From: Rhodococcus_G sp042879035
GTDB lineage: Bacteria > Actinomycetota > Actinomycetes > Mycobacteriales > Mycobacteriaceae
Direction: 5' to 3'
Assembly (NCBI RefSeq): GCF_042879035.1
Contig: NZ_JBIAOU010000001.1
Location: 372,001-436,000 of the forward strand
Length of the DNA: 64,000 nucleotides
Shown: in pieces, positions 10,367-18,464 of the stretch
How the letters are laid out: each line of letters starts with the position of its first letter
How positions within the stretch are numbered: position 1 is the first letter of the stretch
Program-made: the position numbers and the translations under genes
Notes under the pieces: model-generated
Told to the model about the DNA's origin: nothing
Seen by the model: only the letters and a program-made list of their open reading frames with translations
Database searches by the model: none

Positions 10367-11311
10367 ATGTCCCGCACCACACTGTCCCGCACCCTGTTCG
10401 GCCAGCGGTCCGGGCGACTGCCCGCGGCCCTGCTGCTCACCGCCGCCACACTGGCCGGCGGCAGCGGCCTCGCCCACGCGCAGCCTCCGCTGCCGCCCGC
10501 GGTCGCCTCGCTGCTCGACACGGCATCCGCGGGGGCGGGCAGCAGCACTCCCGTCGCGGACGCTCCGCGGCTGGCGAGTGTCGACAACTTCCGCGACGTC
10601 GCGGGGACCGGAGCCGGGTACGCGGCGGGCGGCGGGGACCACGTCCGCAAGGGCGTCTTCTACCGGTCCAACGCGATCGTCCCGAACGACGCGGACCTCG
10701 CGACGCTCGCCGGGCTGAACCTGACCACCGCCTACGACCTGCGGGGTCCGGACGAGATCGCGCAGAAGGCGGACCGGCTGCCCGACGGCGTGCAGTACCT
10801 GAACATCCCGATCCTCGCGGGCAACGTCAACGACTTCGTCGCGAGCATCCACTCCCCCGACGACGCGCGCGCGGCGATGCGGGACATGAACCGGAACTTC
10901 GTCACCGGGGCGGTCGAACGGGCGGGCTTCGCCCAGTTGCTGACCGAACTCGCCGTGACCGACGGCGCCCAGGTGTTCCACTGCACCGCGGGCAAGGACC
11001 GCACCGGATGGACCTCGTACCTGCTGCTGTCGATCGCCGGCGTGGCGCCGCAGACGATCATGGACGACTACCTGCTGACCAACGAGTACACGGCCACCTC
11101 GACGGCCGCGACGCTGACCTACCTGAAGCAGTCGCAGGGCGACGCGGTGGCCGCGAACTTCGAGCCGCTGCTCGGTGTCGAGGCGAGCTACCTGCAGGCC
11201 GGCATCGACCAGCTCACCTCGACGTACGGCACCGTCGACGACTACCTGTCCGCGGGCCTCGGTCTGTCGGCCGAGACGGTCGCCGCTCTGCGGGCGAAGC
11301 TGGTCGGCTGA
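10367..11311 (+). CDS. secreted tyrosine-protein phosphatase (PtpB-like)
   Basis: Predicted exported protein tyrosine phosphatase, 314 residues. A basic start, a hydrophobic stretch (residues 20-34) and an AHA cleavage site after residue 38 form a signal peptide. The P-loop HCTAGKDRTGW (H205, nucleophile C206, R212) is the CX5R active site of the Tyr_phosphatase3/PtpB-like family (HCTAGKDRTG). DNFRDVAGTG and YDLRGPDEI are further conserved blocks. In pathogens such enzymes dephosphorylate host substrates; here the target is unknown. The gene stands alone, convergent with the FAD dehydrogenase 18 nt away. Confidence 0.88.
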   Translation: MSRTTLSRTLFGQRSGRLPAALLLTAATLAGGSGLAHAQPPLPPAVASLLDTASAGAGSSTPVADAPRLASVDNFRDVAGTGAGYAAGGGDHVRKGVFYRSNAIVPNDADLATLAGLNLTTAYDLRGPDEIAQKADRLPDGVQYLNIPILAGNVNDFVASIHSPDDARAAMRDMNRNFVTGAVERAGFAQLLTELAVTDGAQVFHCTAGKDRTGWTSYLLLSIAGVAPQTIMDDYLLTNEYTATSTAATLTYLKQSQGDAVAANFEPLLGVEASYLQAGIDQLTSTYGTVDDYLSAGLGLSAETVAALRAKLVG

Positions 11312-11329
11312 CCGGCTCCGCCGTCGCCG

Positions 11330-12988
11330 CTACAGCGTCCGGGCGAGCGCTCGCCCGGCGCTGCGGCCCGAGAAGATGCAGCCTCCGAGAAATGTCCCCT
11401 CGAGAGCGTTGTAGCCGTGGACGCCGCCGCCGCCGAACCCGGCGACCTCACCCGCGGCGTACAGCCCGTCGAAGGCGCTGCCGTCCGGGCGGATCACCTG
11501 CGAGTCGAGGTTCGTCTCCAGGCCGCCGAGGGTCTTGCGGGTGAGCAGGTTCAACCGGACCGCGATCAGGGGACCGTGCGCCGGGTCCTGCAGCCTGTGC
11601 GGCTTCGCGACACGGATCACCTTGTCCGCCGGATAGGTTCGCGCGTTGCGGATCGCCATCAACTGCATGTCCTTGGAGTAGGTGTTGTCCACCTCCCGGT
11701 CGCGGGCCAGCACCTCCCGCTCGACCCGCGCGTAGTCGAGCGGCGGGCCGGGGTTGATCGCGTTCATCCCGTCGACGAGGTCGCGGAGGTTGTCGCGGAC
11801 GACGAAGTCCTCGCCGTGCTGCTTGAAGGCCTCGACCGGTCCGGTCGCGCCCTTCTTCACCCGTCCGAGGAGCAGTTTCAGGTCCTTGCCGGTCATGTCG
11901 GGGTTCTGCTCGGAGCCCGACAACGCGAACTCCTTCTCGATGATCGACTGGGTGAGGATGTACCAGCTGTGGTCGTGGCCGGTTCCGAGGATGTGCTTCA
12001 GCGTCGCGAGGGTGTCGAATCCGGGGAACAGCGGGACGGGCAGGCGGGTGCCGGTCGCGTCGAGCCAGAGTGACGAGGGGCCGGGGATGATCCGGATGGC
12101 GTGGTCGGGCCAGATCGGATTCCAGTTGACGATGCCCTCGGTGTAGTGCCACATCCGGTCGCGGTTGACGATGTTGCCGCCGGCGGACTCGGTGATCTCG
12201 AGCATCCGCCCGTCGACGTGGGCGGGGACGCCGGTGATCATCCGGTCCGGCACCCGCCCCAACCGCTCGACCGGCCAGTTCCTGCGCACCAGGTCCGGGT
12301 TGCCGCCGATGCCACCGGACGTGACGACCACCGCCTGTGCGCGTAGCTCGAACTCGCCGGCGCGGTCACGGTTGGACTTGACTCCGCGCGGTTCGGTCGA
12401 CGGCGCGAGGACCGTCCCGCGCACGCCCACCGCGGCGCCGTTCTCGACGATCAACGCGTCGACCTGGTGGCGGTACCGGAACGTCACCAGTCCCCGTGAG
12501 GCGGCCTCGAGCACCGGTTCGCGGAACACCCGCACCACCTCGGGGCCGGTGCCCCAGGTGATGTGGAACCGCGGCACCGAGTTGCCGTGGCCGGTGGCGA
12601 GCCCGCTGCCACGTTCGGCCCAGCCGACGTTCGGCATCACCCGCAGCCCCAGCTCGTGCAGGTAGGAGCGCTTGTCGCCGGCCGCGAAGTCGACGTAGGC
12701 CCGGGCCCACTGACGCGGCCAGTGGTCCTCGCGGTCGCGGTCGAATCCGGCGCTGCCGAGCCAGTCCTGCCACGCCAGCTCGTAGGAGTCCTTGATCCCC
12801 ATCCGGCGCTGCTCGGGGCTGTCGACGAAGAAGAGGCCGCCCAGCGACCAGAACGCCTGACCGCCGAGGTTGGCCTCGTTCTCCTGGTCGACGACCACGA
12901 CGGACTTCCCGGCGCGGGTCAGTTCGTAGGTGGCGACCAGGCCGGCGAGGCCTGCCCCGACGACGATCACATCGGCTGTCTCGGACAT
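11330..12988 (-). CDS. FAD-binding dehydrogenase (KstD-like)
   Basis: Flavoprotein of 552 residues related to 3-ketosteroid dehydrogenase/fumarate reductase-type FAD enzymes (group of Rv0785). The N-terminus holds the FAD dinucleotide fold VVGAGLAGLVATYEL with an acidic end (VVDQE); the C-terminus has the FAD motif GEVAGFGGGGVHGYNALEG. Substrate not known; dehydrogenation of a lipid or steroid-like compound is a family-based guess. Start set at ATG 12988 because GAGG (12994-12997) is 5 nt upstream; an in-frame GTG at 12994 overlaps that site. It begins 7 nt after the TetR gene, so the two are one operon. Confidence 0.85.
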   Translation of the reverse strand: MSETADVIVVGAGLAGLVATYELTRAGKSVVVVDQENEANLGGQAFWSLGGLFFVDSPEQRRMGIKDSYELAWQDWLGSAGFDRDREDHWPRQWARAYVDFAAGDKRSYLHELGLRVMPNVGWAERGSGLATGHGNSVPRFHITWGTGPEVVRVFREPVLEAASRGLVTFRYRHQVDALIVENGAAVGVRGTVLAPSTEPRGVKSNRDRAGEFELRAQAVVVTSGGIGGNPDLVRRNWPVERLGRVPDRMITGVPAHVDGRMLEITESAGGNIVNRDRMWHYTEGIVNWNPIWPDHAIRIIPGPSSLWLDATGTRLPVPLFPGFDTLATLKHILGTGHDHSWYILTQSIIEKEFALSGSEQNPDMTGKDLKLLLGRVKKGATGPVEAFKQHGEDFVVRDNLRDLVDGMNAINPGPPLDYARVEREVLARDREVDNTYSKDMQLMAIRNARTYPADKVIRVAKPHRLQDPAHGPLIAVRLNLLTRKTLGGLETNLDSQVIRPDGSAFDGLYAAGEVAGFGGGGVHGYNALEGTFLGGCIFSGRSAGRALARTL

Positions 12989-12995
12989 CTGCACC

Positions 12996-13595
12996 TCATT
13001 CGGTTTCGCTGTAACTGTGGAGGACGTGCACGAACAGTTCCGTCCGCGCCCGCCGGATCCGGGGATCGTCCGGTTCCATCAGGACCTGGACGGAGGTGCC
13101 GTCGTGGACGGCGACGAGCGCGCGGCCCAGGGCGTCCGGATCGGTGATCCGGCGTCCGGCGCGGGTGAGCGCCGCGTCGACGAGCGGCAGGATCGTCGCC
13201 TGGATCGCGGCCTCCCGCTGGGCGATGACCGGTCGGAGCCCGGGTGTGCGCAGGGCGTGGGCGGTGAACTCGGCGGTGACGCGGTACCACCGGTCGTCGA
13301 CCGGGATCGCCGCCACGATCCGAGCCGCAGCCGCGTCGAGGTCGAGAGGATCTCCGATGTCACCGGCCGCGGCGACGGCGCCGCGCATGTCCGCCAGCAG
13401 CTGCCGGGACCGCTGTTCCCACATGGCCAGGAAGAGTTCGTCGAGCGACGCGAAGTTGGAGTAGAACGCACCGCGGGTGAATCCCGCACGCTCGCAGACC
13501 TGTTCGACGGTGCACCGGCCGAACCCCTCGTCGGCGAACACGTCGAGAGCGGCGGCCAGCAGCCGATCCCGCGTCTGCGCTCGACTCCTCGGCAT
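12996..13595 (-). CDS. TetR/AcrR family transcriptional regulator
   Basis: TetR-type repressor, 199 residues. The N-terminal helix-turn-helix reads TVEQVCERAGFTRGAFYSNF at about residues 28-48, followed by a divergent ligand-binding domain. It is the first gene of an operon with the KstD-like dehydrogenase, so it probably senses that enzyme's substrate or product. A perfect palindrome (13598-13617) ends 2 nt before its ATG and covers its -10 hexamer, indicating autoregulation. The SRPBCC gene diverges from the other side of the same 94-nt region and may be co-regulated. Confidence 0.9.
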   Translation of the reverse strand: MPRSRAQTRDRLLAAALDVFADEGFGRCTVEQVCERAGFTRGAFYSNFASLDELFLAMWEQRSRQLLADMRGAVAAAGDIGDPLDLDAAAARIVAAIPVDDRWYRVTAEFTAHALRTPGLRPVIAQREAAIQATILPLVDAALTRAGRRITDPDALGRALVAVHDGTSVQVLMEPDDPRIRRARTELFVHVLHSYSETE

Positions 13596-13597
13596 GC

Positions 13598-13617
13598 TCG
13601 ATACATTAGTGTATCGA
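13598..13617. promoter_or_regulatory. palindromic TetR operator over a leaderless promoter
   Basis: TCGATACA-TTAG-TGTATCGA, two perfect 8-bp arms. The minus-strand -10 hexamer TAATGT (13603-13608) lies inside it and is 7 nt from the tetR ATG at 13595, so the tetR mRNA should be leaderless and be blocked when the operator is bound. Confidence 0.75.
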
Positions 13618-13649
13618 ACGAGGTCGTGATGCGAATTCAGCGAAGGTCC

Positions 13650-13655
13650 TACGAT
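13650..13655 (+). promoter_or_regulatory. -10 hexamer TACGAT of the SRPBCC gene
   Basis: TACGAT (TANNNT) 35 nt upstream of GTG 13690 on the plus strand. A GAGAGGG ribosome binding site at 13677-13683 lies between the two. It is 33 nt from the TetR palindrome. Confidence 0.4.
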
Positions 13656-13689
13656 TCACGCAGGCATCGAACCGACGAGAGGGCCGGTC

Positions 13690-14154
13690 GTGAGCACCGT
13701 GGACGTCGAATCACGCACAGTCGTCAACCGACCCCGGCCCGAGGTCGCGGCGTACGCATCCGATCCCGACAACGCCACCGCCTGGTACGTGAACATCCGC
13801 TCCGTCGAATGGGATTCACCGAAACCGGCGACGGTGGGAACCCGGGTACGGTTCACCGCACGGTTCCTCGGTCGCACGCTGACCTACACGTACGAGGTCA
13901 CCGAACTCGCCCCGGACGAGCGCTTCGTGATGCGCACCGCGCAGGGCCCCTTCCCGATGGAGACGACGTACACCTGGTCCGACACCGACGACGGGGCAAC
14001 GCTCATGACGCTGCGCAATCGCGGCGAGCCCTCGGGATTCACCGGCCTCGCCGCGCCCGTCATGGCCGCGGCGATGCGCCGGGCCAACATCAACGACCTG
14101 ACGCGTCTGAAGCAGATCCTGGAATCCCGCCCCACCCCGCTCAGCGGGGCGTGA
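13690..14154 (+). CDS. SRPBCC family protein
   Basis: 154-residue protein of the START/polyketide-cyclase-like superfamily, a helix-grip fold with a hydrophobic ligand cavity. Supporting features: the N-terminal VVNRPRPEVAAYASDPDNATAWY segment pattern (short quote: RPEVAAYASDP), the EVTELAPDERFVMR strand and the C-terminal amphipathic helix NDLTRLKQILE. No catalytic residues are recognised. Start GTG 13690. It diverges from the tetR-FAD dehydrogenase operon, and its stop overlaps the convergent deazaflavin-type gene by 14 nt. Confidence 0.8.
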   Translation: MSTVDVESRTVVNRPRPEVAAYASDPDNATAWYVNIRSVEWDSPKPATVGTRVRFTARFLGRTLTYTYEVTELAPDERFVMRTAQGPFPMETTYTWSDTDDGATLMTLRNRGEPSGFTGLAAPVMAAAMRRANINDLTRLKQILESRPTPLSGA

Positions 14155-14590
14155 GCACCACGATCGGGATCCGCCGCGTGGTGTGCTTCTGGTAGCCGCT
14201 GTACCGACCACCGTTGTTCGCGTCCGCGGCCGCGAACAACCGGGCGTACTCGGCGTCGTCCGGCCCGAGCAGACGGGCGGTCACCGGGATCGTGGTGGTC
14301 CCGACGCGAATCGACGCCTGCGGCTTCGCCTTCAGGTTGAAGTACCACCCCGGCGACTGCGGGGCACCACCCTTGGACGCGACAACGACGTAGTCCTCGC
14401 CGTCACGCACGTACGTGAGGCTGCTGACCCGCGACTGCCTCGTCCTCGCGCCGACCGTGTCGAGCAGCAGGCACGGCACCCCGAGAATCCGGTGTCCGAT
14501 CCGGCCACCGGTGTGCTCGTACACCCACTGGTGCACTCTCAGCACCTGCACGCCGACCTTCTGGACGACAGGATTCTCCTCGATCTTCAC
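14141..14590 (-). CDS. deazaflavin (F420)-dependent nitroreductase family protein
   Basis: 149-residue protein of the Ddn-like family (F420H2-dependent quinone/nitro reductases). Seen: GVPCLLLDTVGARTRQSRVS, then YVVVASKGGAPQSPGWYFNL, the usual core with the GxxxxPxWxxNL motif. Such proteins reduce quinones or nitro compounds with reduced F420, often near the membrane. Start set at GTG 14590, 8 nt after GGAGG; an in-frame GTG at 14599 touches the ribosome binding site. A TAGGCT -10 lies at 14620-14625. Confidence 0.83.
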   Translation of the reverse strand: MKIEENPVVQKVGVQVLRVHQWVYEHTGGRIGHRILGVPCLLLDTVGARTRQSRVSSLTYVRDGEDYVVVASKGGAPQSPGWYFNLKAKPQASIRVGTTTIPVTARLLGPDDAEYARLFAAADANNGGRYSGYQKHTTRRIPIVVLTPR

Positions 14591-14619
14591 GGCAGCCACC
14601 TCCGGATCGTCTGCGTTCG

Positions 14620-14625
14620 AGCCTA
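14620..14625 (-). promoter_or_regulatory. -10 hexamer TAGGCT of the deazaflavin-type gene
   Basis: Minus-strand TAGGCT about 30 nt upstream of GTG 14590, leaving a short leader with GGAGG. Confidence 0.4.
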
Positions 14626-14735
14626 GCCCGCGGCCGGGGACGAGCCGTCCGCCACGCAACTGCCCGCACCACCTTCCGCCGTGCGGTACCCGGCGACGTC
14701 GGGCGGGTCGAGCCGACGTCCGTCACACTGGGGAC

Positions 14736-15215
14736 ATGAGAGCCTGGTTTGCCGCGGGGGCGGCGACCGCACTCGTCGGCCGCCGGCTCGTCCTGGAACT
14801 GCTGTTACGTCGTTTCCGGGCCAGTCTGGCCGCCCTCGACGCGGGCGACCACCGACCACTTCTGGCGTCCTATCGGCAGGATGCGGTGCTCCACTTCGCG
14901 GACGGCAACCATCGTTGGGCGGGCGACCACGAAGGGCGCGAGGCGATCGAACGCTTCCTGCGGGATTTCGTCGCCGCGGGGCTGCACGGTGAGATCGGAG
15001 AGGCGTACTTCGGTGGACCTCCGTGGCGGATGACGGTTCTCGCCCGATTCGACGATCGGGCCGAGGATCCCGACGGCACGGAGATCTACCGCAACCGGAC
15101 GGTGCTGCTCCTGCGCACGAAGTGGGGGAAGGTCGTCGAGCAGGAGGACTACTACGAGGACACCTCCCGCATCGAGCGGCTCGACGCGCACCTGCGCGAC
15201 CGCGACCGTCCCTGA
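14736..15215 (+). CDS. SnoaL-like / NTF2-like family protein
   Basis: 159-residue protein with a cone-shaped NTF2-like fold. After a hydrophobic, possibly membrane-associating N-terminus (AWFAAGAATALVGRRLVLELLL) come LLASYRQDAVLHF, the REAIERFLRDF helix, and the strand-rich half ending VVEQEDYYEDTSRIE. This is the pattern of SnoaL_2 proteins. Function unknown. ATG 14736 is 6 nt after CACACT (14724-14729), suggesting a leaderless transcript. It converges on tpiA with a shared terminator between them. Confidence 0.72.
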   Translation: MRAWFAAGAATALVGRRLVLELLLRRFRASLAALDAGDHRPLLASYRQDAVLHFADGNHRWAGDHEGREAIERFLRDFVAAGLHGEIGEAYFGGPPWRMTVLARFDDRAEDPDGTEIYRNRTVLLLRTKWGKVVEQEDYYEDTSRIERLDAHLRDRDRP

Positions 15216-15222
15216 ACGCGCG

Positions 15223-15258
15223 GTGGGCGCGTGGCCCTCGAAAGGTCCACGCGCCCAC
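15223..15258. terminator. bidirectional hairpin terminator
   Basis: Perfect 12-bp inverted repeat 15223-15234 / 15247-15258 around a 12-nt loop, located between the converging SnoaL-like gene (ends 15215) and tpiA (ends 15284). It can serve both. Confidence 0.8.
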
Positions 15259-15283
15259 GCTGTTCGACGTGCGTCCGGTCAGA

Positions 15284-16069
15284 TCACGGGAGGGGTCCCC
15301 CGGCCGCGATCGCGGACAGCGTCGCGAACTCGTCGGCCTTGAGCGAGGCGCCGCCGACGAGACCGCCGTCGATGTCGGGCTGAGCGACGAGCTCGCCGAC
15401 GTTCTTGGCGTTGACCGAGCCGCCGTAGAGGACCCGCACGTCCGCGGCGACCTCCGCAGACGCCAGCTCCGCGAGGGTGGCGCGCACCGCGGCGCACACC
15501 TCCTGCGCGTCGGCGGCCGAGGCCACCTTGCCGGTGCCGATGGCCCACACGGGCTCGTAGGCGACGACGATCCTGCCGATCTCCTCGGCGGACAGACCGG
15601 CGAGGGAACCCTTCAGCTGCGTGACGTTGTACGCAACGTGGTCGCCGGCCTCGCGGATGTCGAGGCCCTCACCGATGCACACGATCGGCGTGACGCCGTT
15701 CGCCAATGCCGCCCTGGTCTTGGCGAGCACGATCTCGTCGCTCTCGCCGTGGTACTGACGACGCTCCGAGTGCCCGACCACCACGTAGGTGCAGCCGAGC
15801 TTGGCCAGCATCGAACCGCTGACCTCACCGGTGTAGGCACCGGACTCGTGCTGGGAGACGTCCTGTGCACCGTAGGTGAGCAGGAGCTTGTCGCCCTCGA
15901 CGAGGGTCTGCACGCTGCGGAGGTCGGTGAACGGCGGGATCACCGTCACATCGACCTTCTCGAAGTACTTCTCCGGCAGCGAGAAGGCGATCTTCTGCAC
16001 CAGGGCGATGGCCTCGAGGTGGTTGAGGTTCATCTTCCAGTTGCCGGCGATGAGCGGCTTGCGCGCCAT
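15284..16069 (-). CDS. tpiA: triosephosphate isomerase
   Basis: Triosephosphate isomerase, 261 residues, interconverts dihydroxyacetone phosphate and glyceraldehyde-3-phosphate. Active-site elements are visible: the N-terminal AGNWKMN (Asn and Lys), VVVGHSERR (catalytic His), VAYEPVWAIGTG (catalytic Glu and flexible loop) and LYGGSV near the end. ATG 16069 shares one base with the pgk stop (TGATG), so translation is coupled. Third gene of gap-pgk-tpiA. Confidence 0.97.
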   Translation of the reverse strand: MARKPLIAGNWKMNLNHLEAIALVQKIAFSLPEKYFEKVDVTVIPPFTDLRSVQTLVEGDKLLLTYGAQDVSQHESGAYTGEVSGSMLAKLGCTYVVVGHSERRQYHGESDEIVLAKTRAALANGVTPIVCIGEGLDIREAGDHVAYNVTQLKGSLAGLSAEEIGRIVVAYEPVWAIGTGKVASAADAQEVCAAVRATLAELASAEVAADVRVLYGGSVNAKNVGELVAQPDIDGGLVGGASLKADEFATLSAIAAGGPLP

Positions 16070-17280
16070 CAGGCCTCCAGCGCTTCGATGCCGGGAAGCG
16101 ACTTGCCCTCGAGGTACTCGAGGGAGGCGCCGCCACCGGTCGAGATGTGCGAGAAGCCGTCCTCGGGCAGGCCGAGCAGGCGTACCGCGGCCGCGGAGTC
16201 GCCGCCGCCGACGACGCTGAACGCCCCCTTGCCGGTGGCACCGATGATCGCCTCGGCGACACCCTTGGTGCCCGCGGAGAACTTCTCGAACTCGAACACA
16301 CCCATCGGCCCGTTCCAGAACACCGTCTTGGCGCTGCCGAGGATCGCCGCGAAGCGGTCCACGGACGCCGGTCCGATGTCGAGGCCCATCCAGCCGTCCG
16401 GGATCTCGAGCACCGAGACCGTCCGGGACTCGGCGTCCGCGGAGAAGGAGTCGGCGATCACCACGTCCTGCGGGATGTGGATGACGTCGGCGTACCGCTC
16501 GAGCAGGCTCGTGCAGGTCTCGATCATCGACTCCTCGCACAGCGAGTTGCCCACCGAAACCCCTTGCGCGGCAAGGAAGGTGTAGTACATGCCGCCGCCG
16601 ATGACGAGGGTGTCGGCCTTCTCGGCCAGCGCCTCGATCACGGCGAGCTTGTCCGACACCTTCGAGCCGCCGAGCACGACCGCGTACGGCCGCTCGGACT
16701 CCTGGGTCAGCTTCTGCAGCACCTCGACCTCGGTCGCGACGAGCGTGCCCGCGTAGTGCGGCAGCAGCGTCGCGACGTCGTAGACCGACGCCTGCTTGCG
16801 ATGCACGACACCGAAACCGTCGGAGACGAACGCGCCGCCCACGTCGGTGAGTTCGACGAGCGCCTTCGCCAGCGCGAGCCGCTCCGCGTCGTCCTTGCTG
16901 GTCTCGCGCGGATCGAAGCGGATGTTCTCGAGCAGCAGGACGTCGCCGTCGGTGAGACCTTCGGACCTGGCGAGCGCGTCCTGTCCGACGACGTCGCCGG
17001 CCAGCTGGACGTTGCGGCCGAGCACCTCGCCCAGCTTCGCGGCGACCGGCGCCAGCGACAGGGCCGGATCCGGTTCCCCCTTGGGCCGGCCCAGATGCGC
17101 CATCACGATGACCTTGGCGCCGGCCTCGGCGAGCGCCGAGATGGTCGGCGCCGAGGCCAGGATGCGACCCGGATCGGTGATGGTGTCACCGTCGAGCGGG
17201 ACGTTGAGGTCGGAGCGCACCAGCACGGCGCGGCCGGCGACCCCCTCGTCCAGCAGGTCCTTCAGAGTCTTGACTGCCAC
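16069..17280 (-). CDS. pgk: phosphoglycerate kinase
   Basis: Phosphoglycerate kinase, 403 residues, the normal length. Makes ATP and 3-phosphoglycerate from 1,3-bisphosphoglycerate. Seen: VLVRSDLNVPLD near the N-terminus, MAHLGRPKG, VLGGSKVSDKL, the hinge region FWNGPMGVFE and the C-terminal STGGGASLE. The start is GTG 17280, 5 nt after the gap stop; no ATG is available at the right place. Confidence 0.97.
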   Translation of the reverse strand: MAVKTLKDLLDEGVAGRAVLVRSDLNVPLDGDTITDPGRILASAPTISALAEAGAKVIVMAHLGRPKGEPDPALSLAPVAAKLGEVLGRNVQLAGDVVGQDALARSEGLTDGDVLLLENIRFDPRETSKDDAERLALAKALVELTDVGGAFVSDGFGVVHRKQASVYDVATLLPHYAGTLVATEVEVLQKLTQESERPYAVVLGGSKVSDKLAVIEALAEKADTLVIGGGMYYTFLAAQGVSVGNSLCEESMIETCTSLLERYADVIHIPQDVVIADSFSADAESRTVSVLEIPDGWMGLDIGPASVDRFAAILGSAKTVFWNGPMGVFEFEKFSAGTKGVAEAIIGATGKGAFSVVGGGDSAAAVRLLGLPEDGFSHISTGGGASLEYLEGKSLPGIEALEA

Positions 17281-17285
17281 AGTGA

Positions 17286-18305
17286 TCAAAGAGCCTTTCC
17301 AACGAGACCGATGAGGTCGACGAGACGGTTCGAGTAGCCCCACTCGTTGTCGTACCAGGCGACGATCTTCGCCTGGTCGTCGATGACCTTCGTCAGACCG
17401 GCGTCGAAGATCGACGAGTGCGGGTCGGTGACGATGTCGGACGACACGATAGGGGCTTCGGTGTATTTCAGAATGCCCTTGAGCGGTCCCTCGGCGGCGG
17501 CCTTCATCGCGGCGTTGATGTCCGCGCCGGACGCCGACTTCGCCAGGTTCACGGTGAGGTCGGTGGCCGAGCCGGTCGGGATCGGGACGCGCAGCGCGTA
17601 GCCGTCGAGCTTGCCGGCCAGCTGCGGGAGCACCAGGCCGATGGCCTTGGCGGCGCCGGTGCTGGTCGGGACGACGTTGAGGGCGGCGGCGCGGGCCCGG
17701 CGGAGGTCCCGGTGCGGGCCGTCCTGCAGGTTCTGGTCCTGGGTGTAGGCGTGGACCGTCGTCATCAGGCCCCGGGCGATGCCGAACTCGTCGTCGAGGA
17801 CCTTGGCGACGGGGCCCAGGCAGTTCGTGGTGCACGACGCGTTGGAGATGATGTTCTGGCTGCCGTCGTACCTGTCGTCGTTGACGCCCATCACGATGGT
17901 GATGTCCTCACCGTTGGCGGGGGCGGAGATGACGACCTTCTTCGCGCCGGCGTCCAGGTGGCCCTTGGCCTTGGCGGCGTCGGTGAAGATTCCGGTGGAC
18001 TCGACGACGACGTCGACCCCGAGGTCGCCCCACGGCAACGCCGCCGGGCCCTCCTTGACCTCGAGGGACTTGATCCTGGTGTTGCCGACGACGATGGTGT
18101 CGTCGCCCTCGAGGGAGACGTCGTGAGGCAAGCGGCCAAGGATCGAGTCGTACTTGAGCAGGTGAGCGAGGGTCGCGTTGTCGGTGAGGTCGTTGACCGC
18201 AACGATCTCGATGTCGGTGGTGCCGAGTGCCTTCTGCGCATCAACGGCCCTGAAGAAGTTACGTCCGATACGACCGAAGCCGTTGACGCCTACCCGAACT
18301 GTCAC
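17286..18305 (-). CDS. gap: glyceraldehyde-3-phosphate dehydrogenase
   Basis: Type I GAPDH, 339 residues, the NAD-dependent glycolytic enzyme. The Rossmann motif GVNGFGRIGRN is at the N-terminus and the catalytic Cys sits in NASCTTNCLGP (C158). Start at GTG 18305, preceded by AAAGGAG with good spacing. It opens the gap-pgk-tpiA operon; a TAGGCT -10 lies at 18356-18361. Confidence 0.97.
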   Translation of the reverse strand: MTVRVGVNGFGRIGRNFFRAVDAQKALGTTDIEIVAVNDLTDNATLAHLLKYDSILGRLPHDVSLEGDDTIVVGNTRIKSLEVKEGPAALPWGDLGVDVVVESTGIFTDAAKAKGHLDAGAKKVVISAPANGEDITIVMGVNDDRYDGSQNIISNASCTTNCLGPVAKVLDDEFGIARGLMTTVHAYTQDQNLQDGPHRDLRRARAAALNVVPTSTGAAKAIGLVLPQLAGKLDGYALRVPIPTGSATDLTVNLAKSASGADINAAMKAAAEGPLKGILKYTEAPIVSSDIVTDPHSSIFDAGLTKVIDDQAKIVAWYDNEWGYSNRLVDLIGLVGKAL

Positions 18306-18355
18306 AATTCGCTCCTTTGCCAGTTTTCGTGTGCAGGTGATCAGATGTGTGCCAC

Positions 18356-18361
18356 AGCCTA
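18356..18361 (-). promoter_or_regulatory. -10 hexamer TAGGCT of gap
   Basis: Minus-strand TAGGCT roughly 50 nt before the gap GTG, giving a leader of about 45 nt that contains the AAAGGAG site. The rest of the 159-nt gap to whiA shows no other feature that I can support. Confidence 0.5.
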
Positions 18362-18464
18362 GTGCCGCTGCTGAGGCAGGCCGCACAGCTTCCCTGGTGG
18401 GGTCGCCCACCCCATTCTTCCCGCAACAAACGGTGACCGCAGATCCAAAACCGGGACGAGCCCG

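Noticed and set aside
18306..18464. Intrinsic terminator after whiA (ACGGG-CTCGT-CCCGG followed by TTTT)
   Set aside because: Stem of only about 5 bp; too weak to call without RNA 3'-end data.
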